Source of the DNA: Cytophagales bacterium UBA2561
GTDB lineage: Bacteria > Bacteroidota > Bacteroidia > Cytophagales > Thermoflexibacteraceae
Length of the DNA stretch: 64,000 nucleotides
Assembly: GCA_002340355.1 (NCBI GenBank)
Contig: DDLX01000018.1
Span: 248,001 to 312,000 of the forward strand
Direction of reading: 5' to 3'
Shown one piece after another: positions 1-9,203 of this stretch. The position numbers were made by a program, and so were the translations under genes. Within the stretch, counting starts at the first letter, position 1, and each line of letters begins with the position of its first letter. The notes under the pieces are model-generated. The model did no database searches, was not told where the DNA came from, and was given only the letters and a program-made list of their open reading frames with translations.

Positions 1-129
1 TTCAGCATTGATTTTTGTTTCAAGAACTTGAATGTCTTTTTTAGAACTAAGATTTTGTTCTGATTTGCAAGAGAATAACCCACTTACTAATAATCCGACA
101 AAAATAAGAGGAATGAAATTTCGGTTCAT
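1..129 (-). CDS. Lipoprotein, N-terminal fragment (cut by window edge)
   Basis: Only the first 43 codons lie inside the window. The protein opens with a short basic start, a hydrophobic stretch and a lipobox GLFSC (lipidated Cys at residue 21), followed by polar KSEQ. This is a signal-peptidase-II lipoprotein N-terminus. The visible part of the mature protein is charged and may begin a coiled coil. Nothing in it identifies a family, so the function is unknown. The gene runs out of the window to the left. Confidence 0.7.
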   Translation of the reverse strand, partial: MNRNFIPLIFVGLLVSGLFSCKSEQNLSSKKDIQVLETKINAE

Positions 130-277
130 AGATTTGAAAAATCAGTGATGTTTATTCAAAAATTTAATTTCGGGAAAGTACAAAAAAGTAAATTAAAATA
201 AACGATTGTATTCAGAAAAACGAAATAGAGAAGGAAAAAATTGTTAAAGGAAGGAAATCGGGAGATTAAATAAAGAG

Positions 278-348
278 AGGTTGCGAGCGGATTCGAACCG
301 CTGTACGAGCTTTTGCAGAGCTCTGCCTAGCCCCTCGGCCACGCAACC
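278..348 (-). tRNA. tRNA-Cys (GCA)
   Basis: Read on the minus strand it folds as a complete cloverleaf. The acceptor stem is GGTTGCG/CGCAACC. The anticodon loop CTGCAAA gives anticodon GCA. The T arm is AGCGG-TTCGAAT-CCGCT. The discriminator base is U73, the identity base of cysteine tRNA. The CCA end is not encoded. A canonical promoter lies just upstream. Confidence 0.96.
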
Positions 349-377
349 TTTTAGATTATTCCTTGATTTTGGAGTTG

Positions 378-408
378 CAAAGGTAGTACTTTCTGTTGAA
401 TTATCAAA
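378..408 (-). promoter_or_regulatory. Promoter of tRNA-Cys
   Basis: On the minus strand TTTG (405-408) is followed after exactly 19 bases by TACCTTTG (378-385). This matches the Bacteroidota vegetative promoter consensus TTTG-N19-TAnnTTTG. It lies about 30 bases upstream of the mature tRNA 5' end. Confidence 0.75.
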
Positions 409-477
409 TAATTTAATATTTTTTTAGAAAACATTTCATCTCAAGGTTGAAACTGACTCTATATTAATAAAATAAAC

Positions 478-502
478 CCTTCATAAGTTGAATTTATGAA
501 GG
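478..502 (-). terminator. Hairpin terminator after the hydroxylase gene
   Basis: The arms CCTTCATAA and TTATGAAGG form a 9-bp stem with a short loop. On the minus strand a T-rich stretch (GGGTTTATTTTATT) follows. It lies about 30 bases beyond the stop codon of the sterol-desaturase-family gene. Confidence 0.6.
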
Positions 503-532
503 ATTTTCCTTTGAAAGCGAAGACTTAAATAG

Positions 533-1576
533 TTAAGCTACTACTTTTTTAGAAGTGTTTTCATATTTTTTACGTTCTTCAGGTGGCATTCCTTCCAACA
601 TATCTTCCCGCGTTTTAAGCAATTCACCATAAGCTTTAGCTTCTTGAGCTTGTTTTGCAGTCATGGTCGAACCATCTTCACTCCAGCCTGGTTCTCCGAA
701 AATATACATAAACCGACCTTTCCAAGTTTTTGCCTTTCGCACATCCCGAATAATATCCCGATATTCGTGAGAAACAATAATAAGTGGATTGTAAGAATCA
801 GGTTCTTTCAGTACACCATAAATTGGTGGTTTATCTGGCTCGTTTTCTTGAAATGTACCAAATAATTTATCCCAGAAGATGAACATTCCGCCATGATTTC
901 GATCTAAATATTCCAAATTACAGGCATGGTGAACTTGGTGTCGAATTGGCGTGTTGAAGATATAATCCAAAAAGCCTAGTCGTGGAACATAATGATTATG
1001 TAAGAAAAATTGATAAACTGAATTGATTGCCATTGCGGTAAAAATGGTAATCGGTTCAAATCCAACAATTGGCATCCAAATCCAGAAAATAGGCTTATAA
1101 AATAATGTAAACCAACCATTTCGGAAACCTGTCGCAAAATGATAATCTCTAGAAGAATGATGTACAATATGTGCTGCCCATAATACCCGAACTGTATGAC
1201 TAAATCGATGATGCCAATAAAAATTGAAATCATCCCAAAGAATTGCCATAAACCAAGCTAATGCTCCTATTCCAAATGACTCATAACCAAGTAGTTCTAA
1301 ACGAAAGGATTTCGTTAGTTCAAAAATAATTGTAAATAAAACTAACGAGTACATTTTTGCCAAAGGTCCTACAATTCCAGCTCCAAACCCCATCAATAAA
1401 CTCGAAACCGCATCTTTGGGCTTATACAAATCCGTTTGATTTTTCCAATGTACTGCAAAATCAACGGCAATAGTAAGCAAAAATATGGGTCCAAAAATTC
1501 GCATCACAGGTCCCGTATATACTGCATCATAGGGATTCCATGTGGTAAACTGTTCTAATATTGTTTCCAGATTCAT
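533..1576 (-). CDS. Sterol desaturase / fatty acid hydroxylase superfamily protein
   Basis: This is an integral membrane di-iron oxygenase of the fatty acid hydroxylase superfamily. These enzymes hydroxylate or desaturate lipids or cleave ether lipids in the membrane. The three histidine clusters that bind the iron pair are present: HHRFSH at 122-127, HIVHH at 136-140 and HQVHH at 213-217, with a further RNHG at 227-230. Hydrophobic segments lie near residues 28-45, 60-90, 103-118 and 160-190. The 347-residue length suits the bacterial alkylglycerol-monooxygenase-like branch. The substrate cannot be told from sequence. The gene stands alone, with its own promoter candidate and terminator. Confidence 0.88.
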   Translation of the reverse strand: MNLETILEQFTTWNPYDAVYTGPVMRIFGPIFLLTIAVDFAVHWKNQTDLYKPKDAVSSLLMGFGAGIVGPLAKMYSLVLFTIIFELTKSFRLELLGYESFGIGALAWFMAILWDDFNFYWHHRFSHTVRVLWAAHIVHHSSRDYHFATGFRNGWFTLFYKPIFWIWMPIVGFEPITIFTAMAINSVYQFFLHNHYVPRLGFLDYIFNTPIRHQVHHACNLEYLDRNHGGMFIFWDKLFGTFQENEPDKPPIYGVLKEPDSYNPLIIVSHEYRDIIRDVRKAKTWKGRFMYIFGEPGWSEDGSTMTAKQAQEAKAYGELLKTREDMLEGMPPEERKKYENTSKKVVA

Positions 1577-1644
1577 AAAACAAGGAGATTTGTGTAGTAA
1601 ATAAAAAAACTCATTCCCAAATAAGAGTTAAGATAAAACAAGTA

Positions 1645-1652
1645 CAAAGATA
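1645..1652 (-). promoter_or_regulatory. Candidate -7 element for the hydroxylase gene
   Basis: On the minus strand the sequence reads TATCTTTG, a full match to TAnnTTTG, about 70 bases upstream of the ATG. No clear -33 TTG is seen at the usual spacing. Confidence 0.4.
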
Positions 1653-1694
1653 AGTATGGGACAAACCTTGTCCTAAATAATTGCTGATTTTCTG

Positions 1695-1702
1695 TAAATT
1701 TG
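1695..1702 (+). promoter_or_regulatory. Candidate -7 element for the choice-of-anchor L gene
   Basis: TAAATTTG matches TAnnTTTG and lies 42 bases before the first ATG of the downstream gene. The -33 element is not convincing. Confidence 0.35.
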
Positions 1703-1744
1703 ATGGGGTTTCGTTTCACAAATTTCTCTTAAAATTAAGATTCT

Positions 1745-3523
1745 ATGTTCAGTAAAATAATTCATACCAAAACAATGGTGAAAAGGCTACTTCTTTCTAG
1801 TTGGTTCTTCATTTTTTCTTTAATGACTTTTGCCCAAGAATCAACTTTAGAATATTCTGTTCGACTAAAAAATTTGCAACGTCAACCCATGGCAAATGTA
1901 GAAGTTCAATTAGTTGAAAAGTTTACTCGTGAGGTTATTACCAAAAAAACAGATGCGACTGGATTCGTAAAGTTCAAACTAGTTTCGGGCAAGCTCTGGC
2001 AGATGAATATCCTAAGAATTCGTAATTATTATATGTGGGAAGTTCCCATGCCTAAATTTGGAAATTCTACACTTACCCGAACCATTACTTATAATTATAA
2101 AAAGTATGTACGAGAAATGCGCCCACCTATCAATCGTAAACAATTGAATATTAAAGAAATACCTCAAGCTTATGATGCCACAACCAAATTCACAAAAACC
2201 AAGAGTTTAGTTAAAATCAGTTTCAAAAAAGGAGATAAAAGTAGTCCTTTGGTTAATTATCCTGTACGCTTAACTTCTATCAAACAAGCAAAAACATACA
2301 CCACAAAAACCAATGAAAAAGGAATTGCTTATTTTTTGTTACCAATTAACGATAGTTACGATATTGATATGGAAGATGTCGATAATTTCAAGTATGTTGA
2401 TGTCCCAAATCGGACGGGTTATGTGATGCGAAGTTTGATTTTTGAGCCTTATCATCATCCTGAAAAAGTCAAAGGAGATACTATCATTCAAACTGTTTCT
2501 CAAGAAGCTAAGATAGGAACTTCTACTCGGCAACTTTTATCAGGAACATTTATGAATGAGCAAAATCAACTGTTACCTAACCGAAAAATTTATCTACACG
2601 AACTGAATGGAAATCGGGTTTATCAAGCCACCACCAACTCTGAAGGTATCGCCAAATTTATGCTCCGAAAAGGCAAAAAATACGGAGTACTGCAATATAA
2701 AACAGGTAATATTAATGTTTATAAGGAAATTTTAGATTTAACTCGTTCCTTTGGGATAGCTTATATCAATAAACATATTACGATTCCAAACGCCTCAATC
2801 GCTCAGATTCCGAAATCAATGCAAGTTTTTGTGCCACAAAGAGCCAGAGATTTAAATACAATTTTCGAGAGACAAGGTATTGATTTTAAAAATTTTAAGA
2901 ACCAAAGTATTCCTTATTACGCACCGTCTTTTTTGGTTTATAATGATAAAAAAAATTTAATAGGTATTGAAAAAGGATTTTTATTAACTTCAGGAAGTGT
3001 TTGGAATGCTTTTGGAGAAAATAATTCATCCAGCAAATCAACTATAAATTCATTTTTTGTTGCTGATAGCTTGATTCCCAAAGCTTTACATTTAGAAAAT
3101 GAGAGCTGTTATGACCCTTGTATTTTGACTTTTGAAATTCAGCCCAAAGGCAAAACTTTAATTTTAGAGTATGTTTTTGCTTCTGAAGAATATTCTGAAT
3201 ATACGGATTTTGATGATTCTTTTGGTATATTTATCGAAGGGCAGGGATTTGATAAAACCAAAAATTGGGCATTGTTACCTGATGGAAAAACACGTTTATC
3301 GGTTGCAAACGTAAATCACAAACAAAATGCTTCCTTGTTTCAAAGTAATGAAAAGCCTACTGAAAGTAGTTTTAAAATTTGGCAATATGATGGATTTAGC
3401 AAAAAAATACAACAACGAATTGCTGTTAACCCTAACCAAGCCTATCAGATTAAATTATTAATTTTTGACCGCCGAGATTCCATTTATGACTCAGGTGTTT
3501 TTATAGGATTAAGAAGTGAATAA
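1745..3523 (+). CDS. Secreted protein with Ig-like repeats and a choice-of-anchor L domain
   Basis: An exported protein of unknown role. The N-terminus has a signal peptide ending in MTFAQ. The first ATG and a second one at 1775 (residue 11, MVKRLLL) are both possible starts, and the second gives the more typical signal peptide. After it come three carboxypeptidase-regulatory-like beta-sandwich repeats, recognisable by T(D/N)xxGxxxF/Y patterns (TDATGFVKF, TNEKGIAYF, TNSEGIAKF). The C-terminal 200 residues look like the choice-of-anchor L domain of secreted Bacteroidota proteins, with FASEEYSEY, DSFGIFIEG and a following WALLPDG. No C-terminal type IX sorting domain is visible. It may be cell-surface or periplasmic. 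Confidence 0.75.
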   Translation: MFSKIIHTKTMVKRLLLSSWFFIFSLMTFAQESTLEYSVRLKNLQRQPMANVEVQLVEKFTREVITKKTDATGFVKFKLVSGKLWQMNILRIRNYYMWEVPMPKFGNSTLTRTITYNYKKYVREMRPPINRKQLNIKEIPQAYDATTKFTKTKSLVKISFKKGDKSSPLVNYPVRLTSIKQAKTYTTKTNEKGIAYFLLPINDSYDIDMEDVDNFKYVDVPNRTGYVMRSLIFEPYHHPEKVKGDTIIQTVSQEAKIGTSTRQLLSGTFMNEQNQLLPNRKIYLHELNGNRVYQATTNSEGIAKFMLRKGKKYGVLQYKTGNINVYKEILDLTRSFGIAYINKHITIPNASIAQIPKSMQVFVPQRARDLNTIFERQGIDFKNFKNQSIPYYAPSFLVYNDKKNLIGIEKGFLLTSGSVWNAFGENNSSSKSTINSFFVADSLIPKALHLENESCYDPCILTFEIQPKGKTLILEYVFASEEYSEYTDFDDSFGIFIEGQGFDKTKNWALLPDGKTRLSVANVNHKQNASLFQSNEKPTESSFKIWQYDGFSKKIQQRIAVNPNQAYQIKLLIFDRRDSIYDSGVFIGLRSE

Positions 3524-3538
3524 ATAAAATCAAAAAAA

Positions 3539-4498
3539 ATGCTACGAGGAGAACGTTATATTAATTTATTTACTGATTTTGGATTCAAAAAAATTTTTGG
3601 AGAAGAAATCAACAAGACTTTATTGATTGATTTCTTAAATGTCCTTTTTGAGGATTTAGAAACTATTACAAATGTTACCTATCTCAAAAATGAACATACA
3701 GGACATTCCGAATTAGACCGCAAAGCCGTCTTTGATTTATATTGTGAAAATGACAAAGGGGAACGATTTATCGTAGAGGTTCAACGAGTCAAACAAAAAT
3801 TTTTCAAAGATCGTAGTTTATACTATGCTACCTATGCCATTCAGGAACAAGCTATTAAAGGGAAAGAGTGGAAATATGAACTCAAAGGAGTTTATACACT
3901 GGGAATTATGGATTTTACATTTGATGAGCGTCCTCAAAACGAAACCAAATTAGCACATTATGTTCAATTAATGGATACTGAAACTCATGAAGTTTTTTAT
4001 GATAAATTGACTTTCTTGTATTTGGAAGTACCCAAGTTTCACAAAACAGAAACAGAGTTAGAAAGCAACTTTGATAAATGGCTTTTTATCTTAAAAAACT
4101 TACACAAGTTGGATAGAATACCATTGGCTTTACAAAATCAAGTTTTCCAACATCTATTTGAACAAGCCGAAATCGCTAAGTTTAATAAAAAAGAACGCTT
4201 GGCTTATGAAAGTAGTTTGAAGGAATATCGGGATTTGGCAAGTGCCATTGAAACCGCTAAAGAAGAGGCAAGGGAAGAAGGACTTAGGGAAGGTATCCAA
4301 GAAGGACTGGAACAAGGACTGGAACAAGGACTGGAACAAGGATTGGAGCAAGGATTGGAGCAAGGAGCGCAAAAAAAAGCCTTTCAGGTTGCAAAAATGG
4401 CTATTGAAGAAGGCTTTAATAATCAAGTTATAATCAAATTAACAGGTTTATCAAATCTAGCTATTGAGAAAATTCGGAAGAAAATCAAGCATTCTTAA
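3539..4498 (+). CDS. Rpn-family PD-(D/E)XK nuclease / putative transposase (PDDEXK_2)
   Basis: A recombination-promoting nuclease family protein, related to E. coli RpnA and to the 'PD-(D/E)XK nuclease family transposase' annotations. The family opening FTDFGFKKIFG is present at residues 11-21. The catalytic core can be read as FDLYC (Asp66) followed by IVEVQ (Glu80, Gln82), with basic residues just after. The C-terminal third is charged and helical. It contains five perfect GLEQ units (residues 256-275) ahead of a short helical tail. Members usually act on DNA, but many may be inactive relics. The gene starts 15 bases after the previous stop codon. Confidence 0.82.
   Translation: MLRGERYINLFTDFGFKKIFGEEINKTLLIDFLNVLFEDLETITNVTYLKNEHTGHSELDRKAVFDLYCENDKGERFIVEVQRVKQKFFKDRSLYYATYAIQEQAIKGKEWKYELKGVYTLGIMDFTFDERPQNETKLAHYVQLMDTETHEVFYDKLTFLYLEVPKFHKTETELESNFDKWLFILKNLHKLDRIPLALQNQVFQHLFEQAEIAKFNKKERLAYESSLKEYRDLASAIETAKEEAREEGLREGIQEGLEQGLEQGLEQGLEQGLEQGAQKKAFQVAKMAIEEGFNNQVIIKLTGLSNLAIEKIRKKIKHS
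4304..4363 (+). repeat. 12-bp tandem repeat (5 copies) inside the Rpn-like gene
   Basis: Five in-frame copies of a 12-bp unit code for GLEQ. The first three read GGACTGGAACAA and the last two GGATTGGAGCAA. Copy-number change would alter protein length by four residues without a frameshift. Confidence 0.95.
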
Positions 4499-4518
4499 AT
4501 TTAACATATAAATTGATA

Positions 4519-6321
4519 ATGAAAAAAACTTCTGAAAATCCATTATTGAATATTGCTCGAAAACTACCTCAATCGGCAGGAATTTATAAATATTTTAATA
4601 TTGAAAATAAAATTATTTATGTCGGAAAAGCCAAAAATCTCAAAAATCGGGTTAGTAGTTATTTCCTAAAATCCAGTCAGTTAAATCGAAAAACTCGCCG
4701 TTTGGTCAGCGAAATTCATCGTATTGAATATGCTGTTGTCAATACGGAAACTGATGCCTTTTTATTGGAAAATAACCTCATTAAAGAACACCAGCCCAAA
4801 TACAACATTTTACTCAAAGATGACAAAACCTATCCTTACATTTGTGTTACGAATGAGCGTTTTCCTCGTGTAATTGCTACTCGAATCTTAGACCGAAAAA
4901 AAGGTAAATTTTATGGTCCTTTTGCCAGTGTCAAAGCGATGAATACCGTCATGGAATTACTCCGAAAATTGTACCCTATTCGAACGTGTTCCTATAATTT
5001 AAGTGTAACAAATATTACTCGCAAAAAATTTAAGGTTTGCCTCGAATATCACATTAAAAATTGTAAAGCTCCTTGTGAAGCTCTCCAAACCGAAGAGGAG
5101 TATAATGCTGATATTATTCAAATTCGAAGAATTCTGAGTGGAAAGATGAGTAGTATTAAATCCTATTTTAAAACAAAAATGCAGGAATCAGCCCAAAAAT
5201 TGGCTTTTGAAGAAGCACAAAGCTGGAAAAATAAATTTGATTTGTTAGAAAAATTCCAAAGTAAATCCTTGATAACCAATCCAAATGTAACAAATTTAGA
5301 CGTTTTTACTATCATTTCAGACGAAAGTAGAGCCTATTATAATTTTATGCACATTGCAGATGGTTGTATCATCAAAATTAAAACCAATCTTATTAAGAAA
5401 AAACTGGAAGAGTCGGATGGTGAAATTTTACGTCATTTAATTTCAGATTATTTACAAGAATTTGATTCTCAAAGAATTATTACAAATATTTCTCCTCAAG
5501 AAATTGAGCTGCAAACTGTACCGATTTTACAACCAAAAATTGGAGATTTAAAAAAATTAGTTGAAATGTCATTGAAAAATGGGCTATTTTTTAAGAAAGA
5601 ACGTACACAGCAAGAAGAAGAACGAAAACAATATGCTCGCGAAAAACGCATTGTTGAAACCCTTCAAAAAGACCTCAGTTTAGTCCAAAAACCCAAGCAT
5701 ATTGAGTGCTTTGATAATTCGAATTTTCAAGGAACAAATCCCGTCTCTTCGATGGTTTGTTTCAAAAATGGAAAGGCTTCTAAAAAAGATTATCGACATT
5801 ATAATATTAAAACTGTAGTTGGGGCAAATGACTTTGCTTCAATGTACGAAGTGGTTTTTCGGAGATATCAGCGACTCTTAGACGAAGCTCAACCTCTTCC
5901 TGATTTGGTCATTATTGATGGTGGAAAAGGGCAATTAAGTTCTGCCAGTCAGGCATTTAAAGATTTGGGAATGTATGGACAAATTCCAATTATTGGTATT
6001 GCCAAACGCTTAGAAGAAATTTATTATCCAAATGATGAACTACCAATTCACCTAAATAAAAAATCTGAAAGTCTAATTTTTATCCAACGGATTCGAGATG
6101 AGGCGCACCGTTTTGCCATTACATTCCACCGTAAAAAACGAAGTCAAAATAACCTCAAATCAGGACTCGAAAATATTGATGGCATAGGTAAGATAACTAT
6201 TGAAAAATTATTAAAACATTTTAAATCTCTTGCCAAAATTAAAGAGGCTAACAAGGCTGAAATTACTAAAGTTATTGGAAAAAATCGAGCTACTATTTTG
6301 ATAAATGCCCTGAAAAAATAA
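4519..6321 (+). CDS. uvrC: UvrC, excinuclease ABC subunit C
   Basis: UvrC makes both incisions flanking a UvrB-bound DNA lesion in nucleotide excision repair. The 600-residue protein has all the expected parts in order. These are an N-terminal GIY-YIG nuclease (AGIYKYF and IIYVGKAKNLKNR), a cysteine-containing linker, a UvrB-interacting UVR motif near 210-240, the RNase-H-like C-terminal nuclease (FDNSNFQG, VIIDGGKGQLSSA, EAHRFAITFHR) and a terminal helix-hairpin-helix pair (IDGIGKITIEKLL, VIGKNRATILI). I chose the ATG at 4519. A TTG two codons earlier is the only upstream alternative. There is no uvrA or uvrB in the window. Confidence 0.97.
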   Translation: MKKTSENPLLNIARKLPQSAGIYKYFNIENKIIYVGKAKNLKNRVSSYFLKSSQLNRKTRRLVSEIHRIEYAVVNTETDAFLLENNLIKEHQPKYNILLKDDKTYPYICVTNERFPRVIATRILDRKKGKFYGPFASVKAMNTVMELLRKLYPIRTCSYNLSVTNITRKKFKVCLEYHIKNCKAPCEALQTEEEYNADIIQIRRILSGKMSSIKSYFKTKMQESAQKLAFEEAQSWKNKFDLLEKFQSKSLITNPNVTNLDVFTIISDESRAYYNFMHIADGCIIKIKTNLIKKKLEESDGEILRHLISDYLQEFDSQRIITNISPQEIELQTVPILQPKIGDLKKLVEMSLKNGLFFKKERTQQEEERKQYAREKRIVETLQKDLSLVQKPKHIECFDNSNFQGTNPVSSMVCFKNGKASKKDYRHYNIKTVVGANDFASMYEVVFRRYQRLLDEAQPLPDLVIIDGGKGQLSSASQAFKDLGMYGQIPIIGIAKRLEEIYYPNDELPIHLNKKSESLIFIQRIRDEAHRFAITFHRKKRSQNNLKSGLENIDGIGKITIEKLLKHFKSLAKIKEANKAEITKVIGKNRATILINALKK

Positions 6322-6337
6322 AATTTATTATTACTAA

Positions 6338-6976
6338 TTATAGAAGTCCTTTCTGCCATTTTTCTTGTTGGAATTTCGGATTATTTTCGAAGATTATAAA
6401 CACACAAATAGCTAAAAACACACCCCAAATTGCTCCAAAATACGTATCAATAAAAAAGTGTTGGGCTAAATATACCCTTGAAAATGTGGCGAATAACCCA
6501 CAAAGAAAACAGGGAGTTCCAAACGGTTTATTCTTTGAAATAAGTACCAAACCACAAAATAAGGAAAAAGCAGTTGCCGAGTGTCCAGACGGAAAACTAT
6601 GATTTTTGTACAGTTTTACACCTTCAACAATGTGTAAATCAATGGATTCGCTAAAAAATTTCAAAGGTCTTGGCATGCCAAAAAGTCGTTTAAAAAGTGC
6701 TACTGAAAGTCCTGTAATCGCAAAATTCACCGCCAGCATCAACGCAAAATAATAACGATACAAAAGAAAAATTAAAATAACGCCGACAAAAAACAGTCCG
6801 TCCCCCAGATGTGTTAAATATTTGAAAATGAAATCTTTTATAGGCTCATGTAACGCATTTGCCCATAGTACGGCATCGCCTTTAGATAAATTTACTAACA
6901 AGATTGCTCCAAAAATAAGATAAATCATAAAAAAACCGAAAAACCAACGATGTTCTAAAAGCAATTTTCTTAACAT
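6338..6976 (-). CDS. PAP2-family membrane phosphatase
   Basis: An integral membrane phosphatase of the phosphatidic acid phosphatase type 2 superfamily. The substrate could be phosphatidic acid, phosphatidylglycerophosphate or undecaprenyl diphosphate. All three signature motifs are intact: KX6RP (Lys96...Arg103-Pro104), PSGH (129-132) and SRX5HX3D (Ser166, Arg167, His173, Asp177). About six hydrophobic helices are visible. The 212-residue length is typical. It is convergent with uvrC, whose stop codon is only 16 bases away, and no clear terminator separates them. Confidence 0.9.
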   Translation of the reverse strand: MLRKLLLEHRWFFGFFMIYLIFGAILLVNLSKGDAVLWANALHEPIKDFIFKYLTHLGDGLFFVGVILIFLLYRYYFALMLAVNFAITGLSVALFKRLFGMPRPLKFFSESIDLHIVEGVKLYKNHSFPSGHSATAFSLFCGLVLISKNKPFGTPCFLCGLFATFSRVYLAQHFFIDTYFGAIWGVFLAICVFIIFENNPKFQQEKWQKGLL

Positions 6977-7098
6977 ATTCTGAGATAAAATTAGGGTTTG
7001 GGAGATAATTTAAAATGAATTTTTAATACAAATATTCAAAACCAGCATATTTTTTGTGAATACTCTTTCGAATAAAATCATGCCTCAAATTATTTTGG

Positions 7099-7106
7099 TA
7101 TCTTTG
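7099..7106 (+). promoter_or_regulatory. Candidate -7 element for the SpoIIE-domain gene
   Basis: TATCTTTG fits TAnnTTTG and lies about 120 bases upstream of the ATG at 7230, in the divergent spacer. No -33 motif is at the right distance. Confidence 0.35.
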
Positions 7107-7229
7107 AAAGTTATAAGAGTTAGATTGTTTTTGATGCCATAGTTAATTAAACCGTTTCCTTTTTCCAAATTAAAGACTTGTTTTTTTGAAACACCGTTGC
7201 CTCAATGCTCGGAGAGATATCATTTTATA

Positions 7230-9176
7230 ATGTATTTACGAATTAGTTTGCTCCTATTTATCCTATTTTTTACGTTTTCGTCTTCTCTGTTTGCTCAAGA
7301 TAGTTGGGAACAAACAAAAACACAACGAAAAGGTAAAATTTTGGTCTTTTATTACGTCAAGTCTTTTCCCTTTATTTATCGAAATGAACAAGGCAACCTC
7401 ACAGGCATTGAGTATGAATTAATGAAAAACTTAGCACATTTCGTATTCGAAAGATACAATATCAATCTTGAAGTCACATTCCAAGAAGTATCTACCTTTA
7501 AAGATGTTTATCAAAGAACACAATACGGAAAAAGTGGAACTTTTGGAGCAGCGTCTTTTTCGATTACCGAAAAACGTAAGCAAGAAGTTAGTTTTACTCC
7601 TGCTTTTATGCCTGATATCGACATTATGATCTGTAGTGATAATGTTCCTGTAATTAAAGATAGTACTGATATTAAGAATGTTATAAAAAAACTAACTGGT
7701 TTATATGTTCCTCAAAGCACAAGTGAGCTTCATGCCAAAGAGGTCAAAGATTTAGTTCCATCTTTACACTTAGAAGCCATTAACGATTTTGATTTAATTC
7801 GAAAACGTATTGATGAAGAAAAGAATTTATTTACATTCATTTCTTTAGATAATTATATTTATACTCTCAAAAAGGGTAGAACAATACGCCGACAAAATAT
7901 TTTTCGGATAGATAACCAAGGTCATGCTTTAATTCTACCTTTAAACAACGACTGGCATCACCCAATAAAAGCTTATTTTCAGAGTGACTTATACAAAGAA
8001 GTACTCCAAAATGCACTTAATAGACATCTCGAAAAGGATGCACAAAAGCTCTATTTTTCCTCTACTAAAGAACAAAAAGGTCATGAAACATTACTTTTAA
8101 AAATGGAAAATAATTTGCATCAATTGCAAAATAAACAACGTGAACTAGAGCTTTCTAAACAAAATATTCAGCGAAATTTTTTAGTTTTTGGGATTATTTT
8201 TGTGTTAGTCATTGCGGGATTTTTGGTATTTACTATCTATCAAAAACAACAAACAAATATGCTTTTACAAGAGCAAAACGACCAGATTATGAGTCAGAAA
8301 GCTAAAATTGAGTCGCAAAGAGACAGTCTAAATATCAAACAAAAACAAATTACAGATAGCATTCGATATGCTCAAGATATTCAACGAGCGATTTTACCCT
8401 TTCGAGAACGAATTGCCAAATCTATTGATGAGTTCTTTATTCTGTTTCGTCCCAAAGATATTGTGTCAGGGGATTTTTATTGGTTTTCAGAAATCGAGCC
8501 GAAACCTATTTATAAAACTTTTACTTCAAATTCTGGTGAAGAACAGATTATCAAAAGTTACTCACATCGTAAAATTATTTTTATTGTTGCTGATTGTACA
8601 GGTCATGGGGTGCCAGGAGCATTTATGTCAATGATTGGAACGGATTTCTTGAATAATATTATTATCGAAAAAAATATTACTTCTCCTGATAAAATCTTAC
8701 ACGACTTACACATCCGAATTCGCCATGCTTTAAAACAAGAAGCTCATGAAAATAAAGATGGAATGGACATTGCCATTGCGGTTTGGAGTCCATTAGATAA
8801 CGGAAAACACTATTTTGAATTTGCGGGAGCAAAACGCCCTTTGTATTATATTCGAGATAAGAAATTAATTCGCTTGAAAGGCAGTCATAAATCTGTTGGA
8901 GGACGACAAAAAGAGAAAGAACGGCATTTTGACAAACACTCTTTTACTGTTTCATCTCCCTTTACTTTTTATCTTGGCTCAGATGGTTTCCAAGACCAAT
9001 TTTGTGCCTCAGACCAACGTCTTAAATATGGCATTATTCAACTCCAAAAATTATTAGAAAAACATCATGAATTGCCTTTGAATGAACAACGGCAGTATTT
9101 TGAGAATGAATTAGATAGCTGGAAAAAAGATGCTCCTCAAGTAGATGATATTTTATTAACAGGCTTCCGAATCTAA
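7230..9176 (+). CDS. Membrane sensor: periplasmic substrate-binding-like domain plus SpoIIE PP2C phosphatase
   Basis: A 648-residue one-piece signal transducer. I chose the ATG at 7230 (MYLRISL), which begins a clear signal peptide ending LFAQ. An upstream TTG would add 11 residues. Residues about 25-290 resemble a family-3 extracellular solute-binding domain (PFIYRNEQGNLTGIEYELMK and FSITEKRKQEVSFTPAF). A transmembrane helix follows near 314-335, then a coiled coil. The cytoplasmic SpoIIE/RsbU-type phosphatase begins near 405 and keeps the metal-binding aspartate motifs (DIVSGDFYW, VADCTGHGVPGAFMS, DGMDIAIA, GSDGFQDQ). By family analogy it should sense a small periplasmic ligand and dephosphorylate an anti-anti-sigma-type partner. 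The only SpoIIAA-like gene in the window is distant (58.9 kb). Confidence 0.88.
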   Translation: MYLRISLLLFILFFTFSSSLFAQDSWEQTKTQRKGKILVFYYVKSFPFIYRNEQGNLTGIEYELMKNLAHFVFERYNINLEVTFQEVSTFKDVYQRTQYGKSGTFGAASFSITEKRKQEVSFTPAFMPDIDIMICSDNVPVIKDSTDIKNVIKKLTGLYVPQSTSELHAKEVKDLVPSLHLEAINDFDLIRKRIDEEKNLFTFISLDNYIYTLKKGRTIRRQNIFRIDNQGHALILPLNNDWHHPIKAYFQSDLYKEVLQNALNRHLEKDAQKLYFSSTKEQKGHETLLLKMENNLHQLQNKQRELELSKQNIQRNFLVFGIIFVLVIAGFLVFTIYQKQQTNMLLQEQNDQIMSQKAKIESQRDSLNIKQKQITDSIRYAQDIQRAILPFRERIAKSIDEFFILFRPKDIVSGDFYWFSEIEPKPIYKTFTSNSGEEQIIKSYSHRKIIFIVADCTGHGVPGAFMSMIGTDFLNNIIIEKNITSPDKILHDLHIRIRHALKQEAHENKDGMDIAIAVWSPLDNGKHYFEFAGAKRPLYYIRDKKLIRLKGSHKSVGGRQKEKERHFDKHSFTVSSPFTFYLGSDGFQDQFCASDQRLKYGIIQLQKLLEKHHELPLNEQRQYFENELDSWKKDAPQVDDILLTGFRI

Positions 9177-9203
9177 ACAATATTAAAAAATTTGGTTGTT
9201 ACA

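Noticed and set aside
4154..4433. Extra frames over the GLEQ repeat on both strands
   Set aside because: They arise from the 12-bp periodicity of the Rpn-like gene and show repetitive, non-family sequence.
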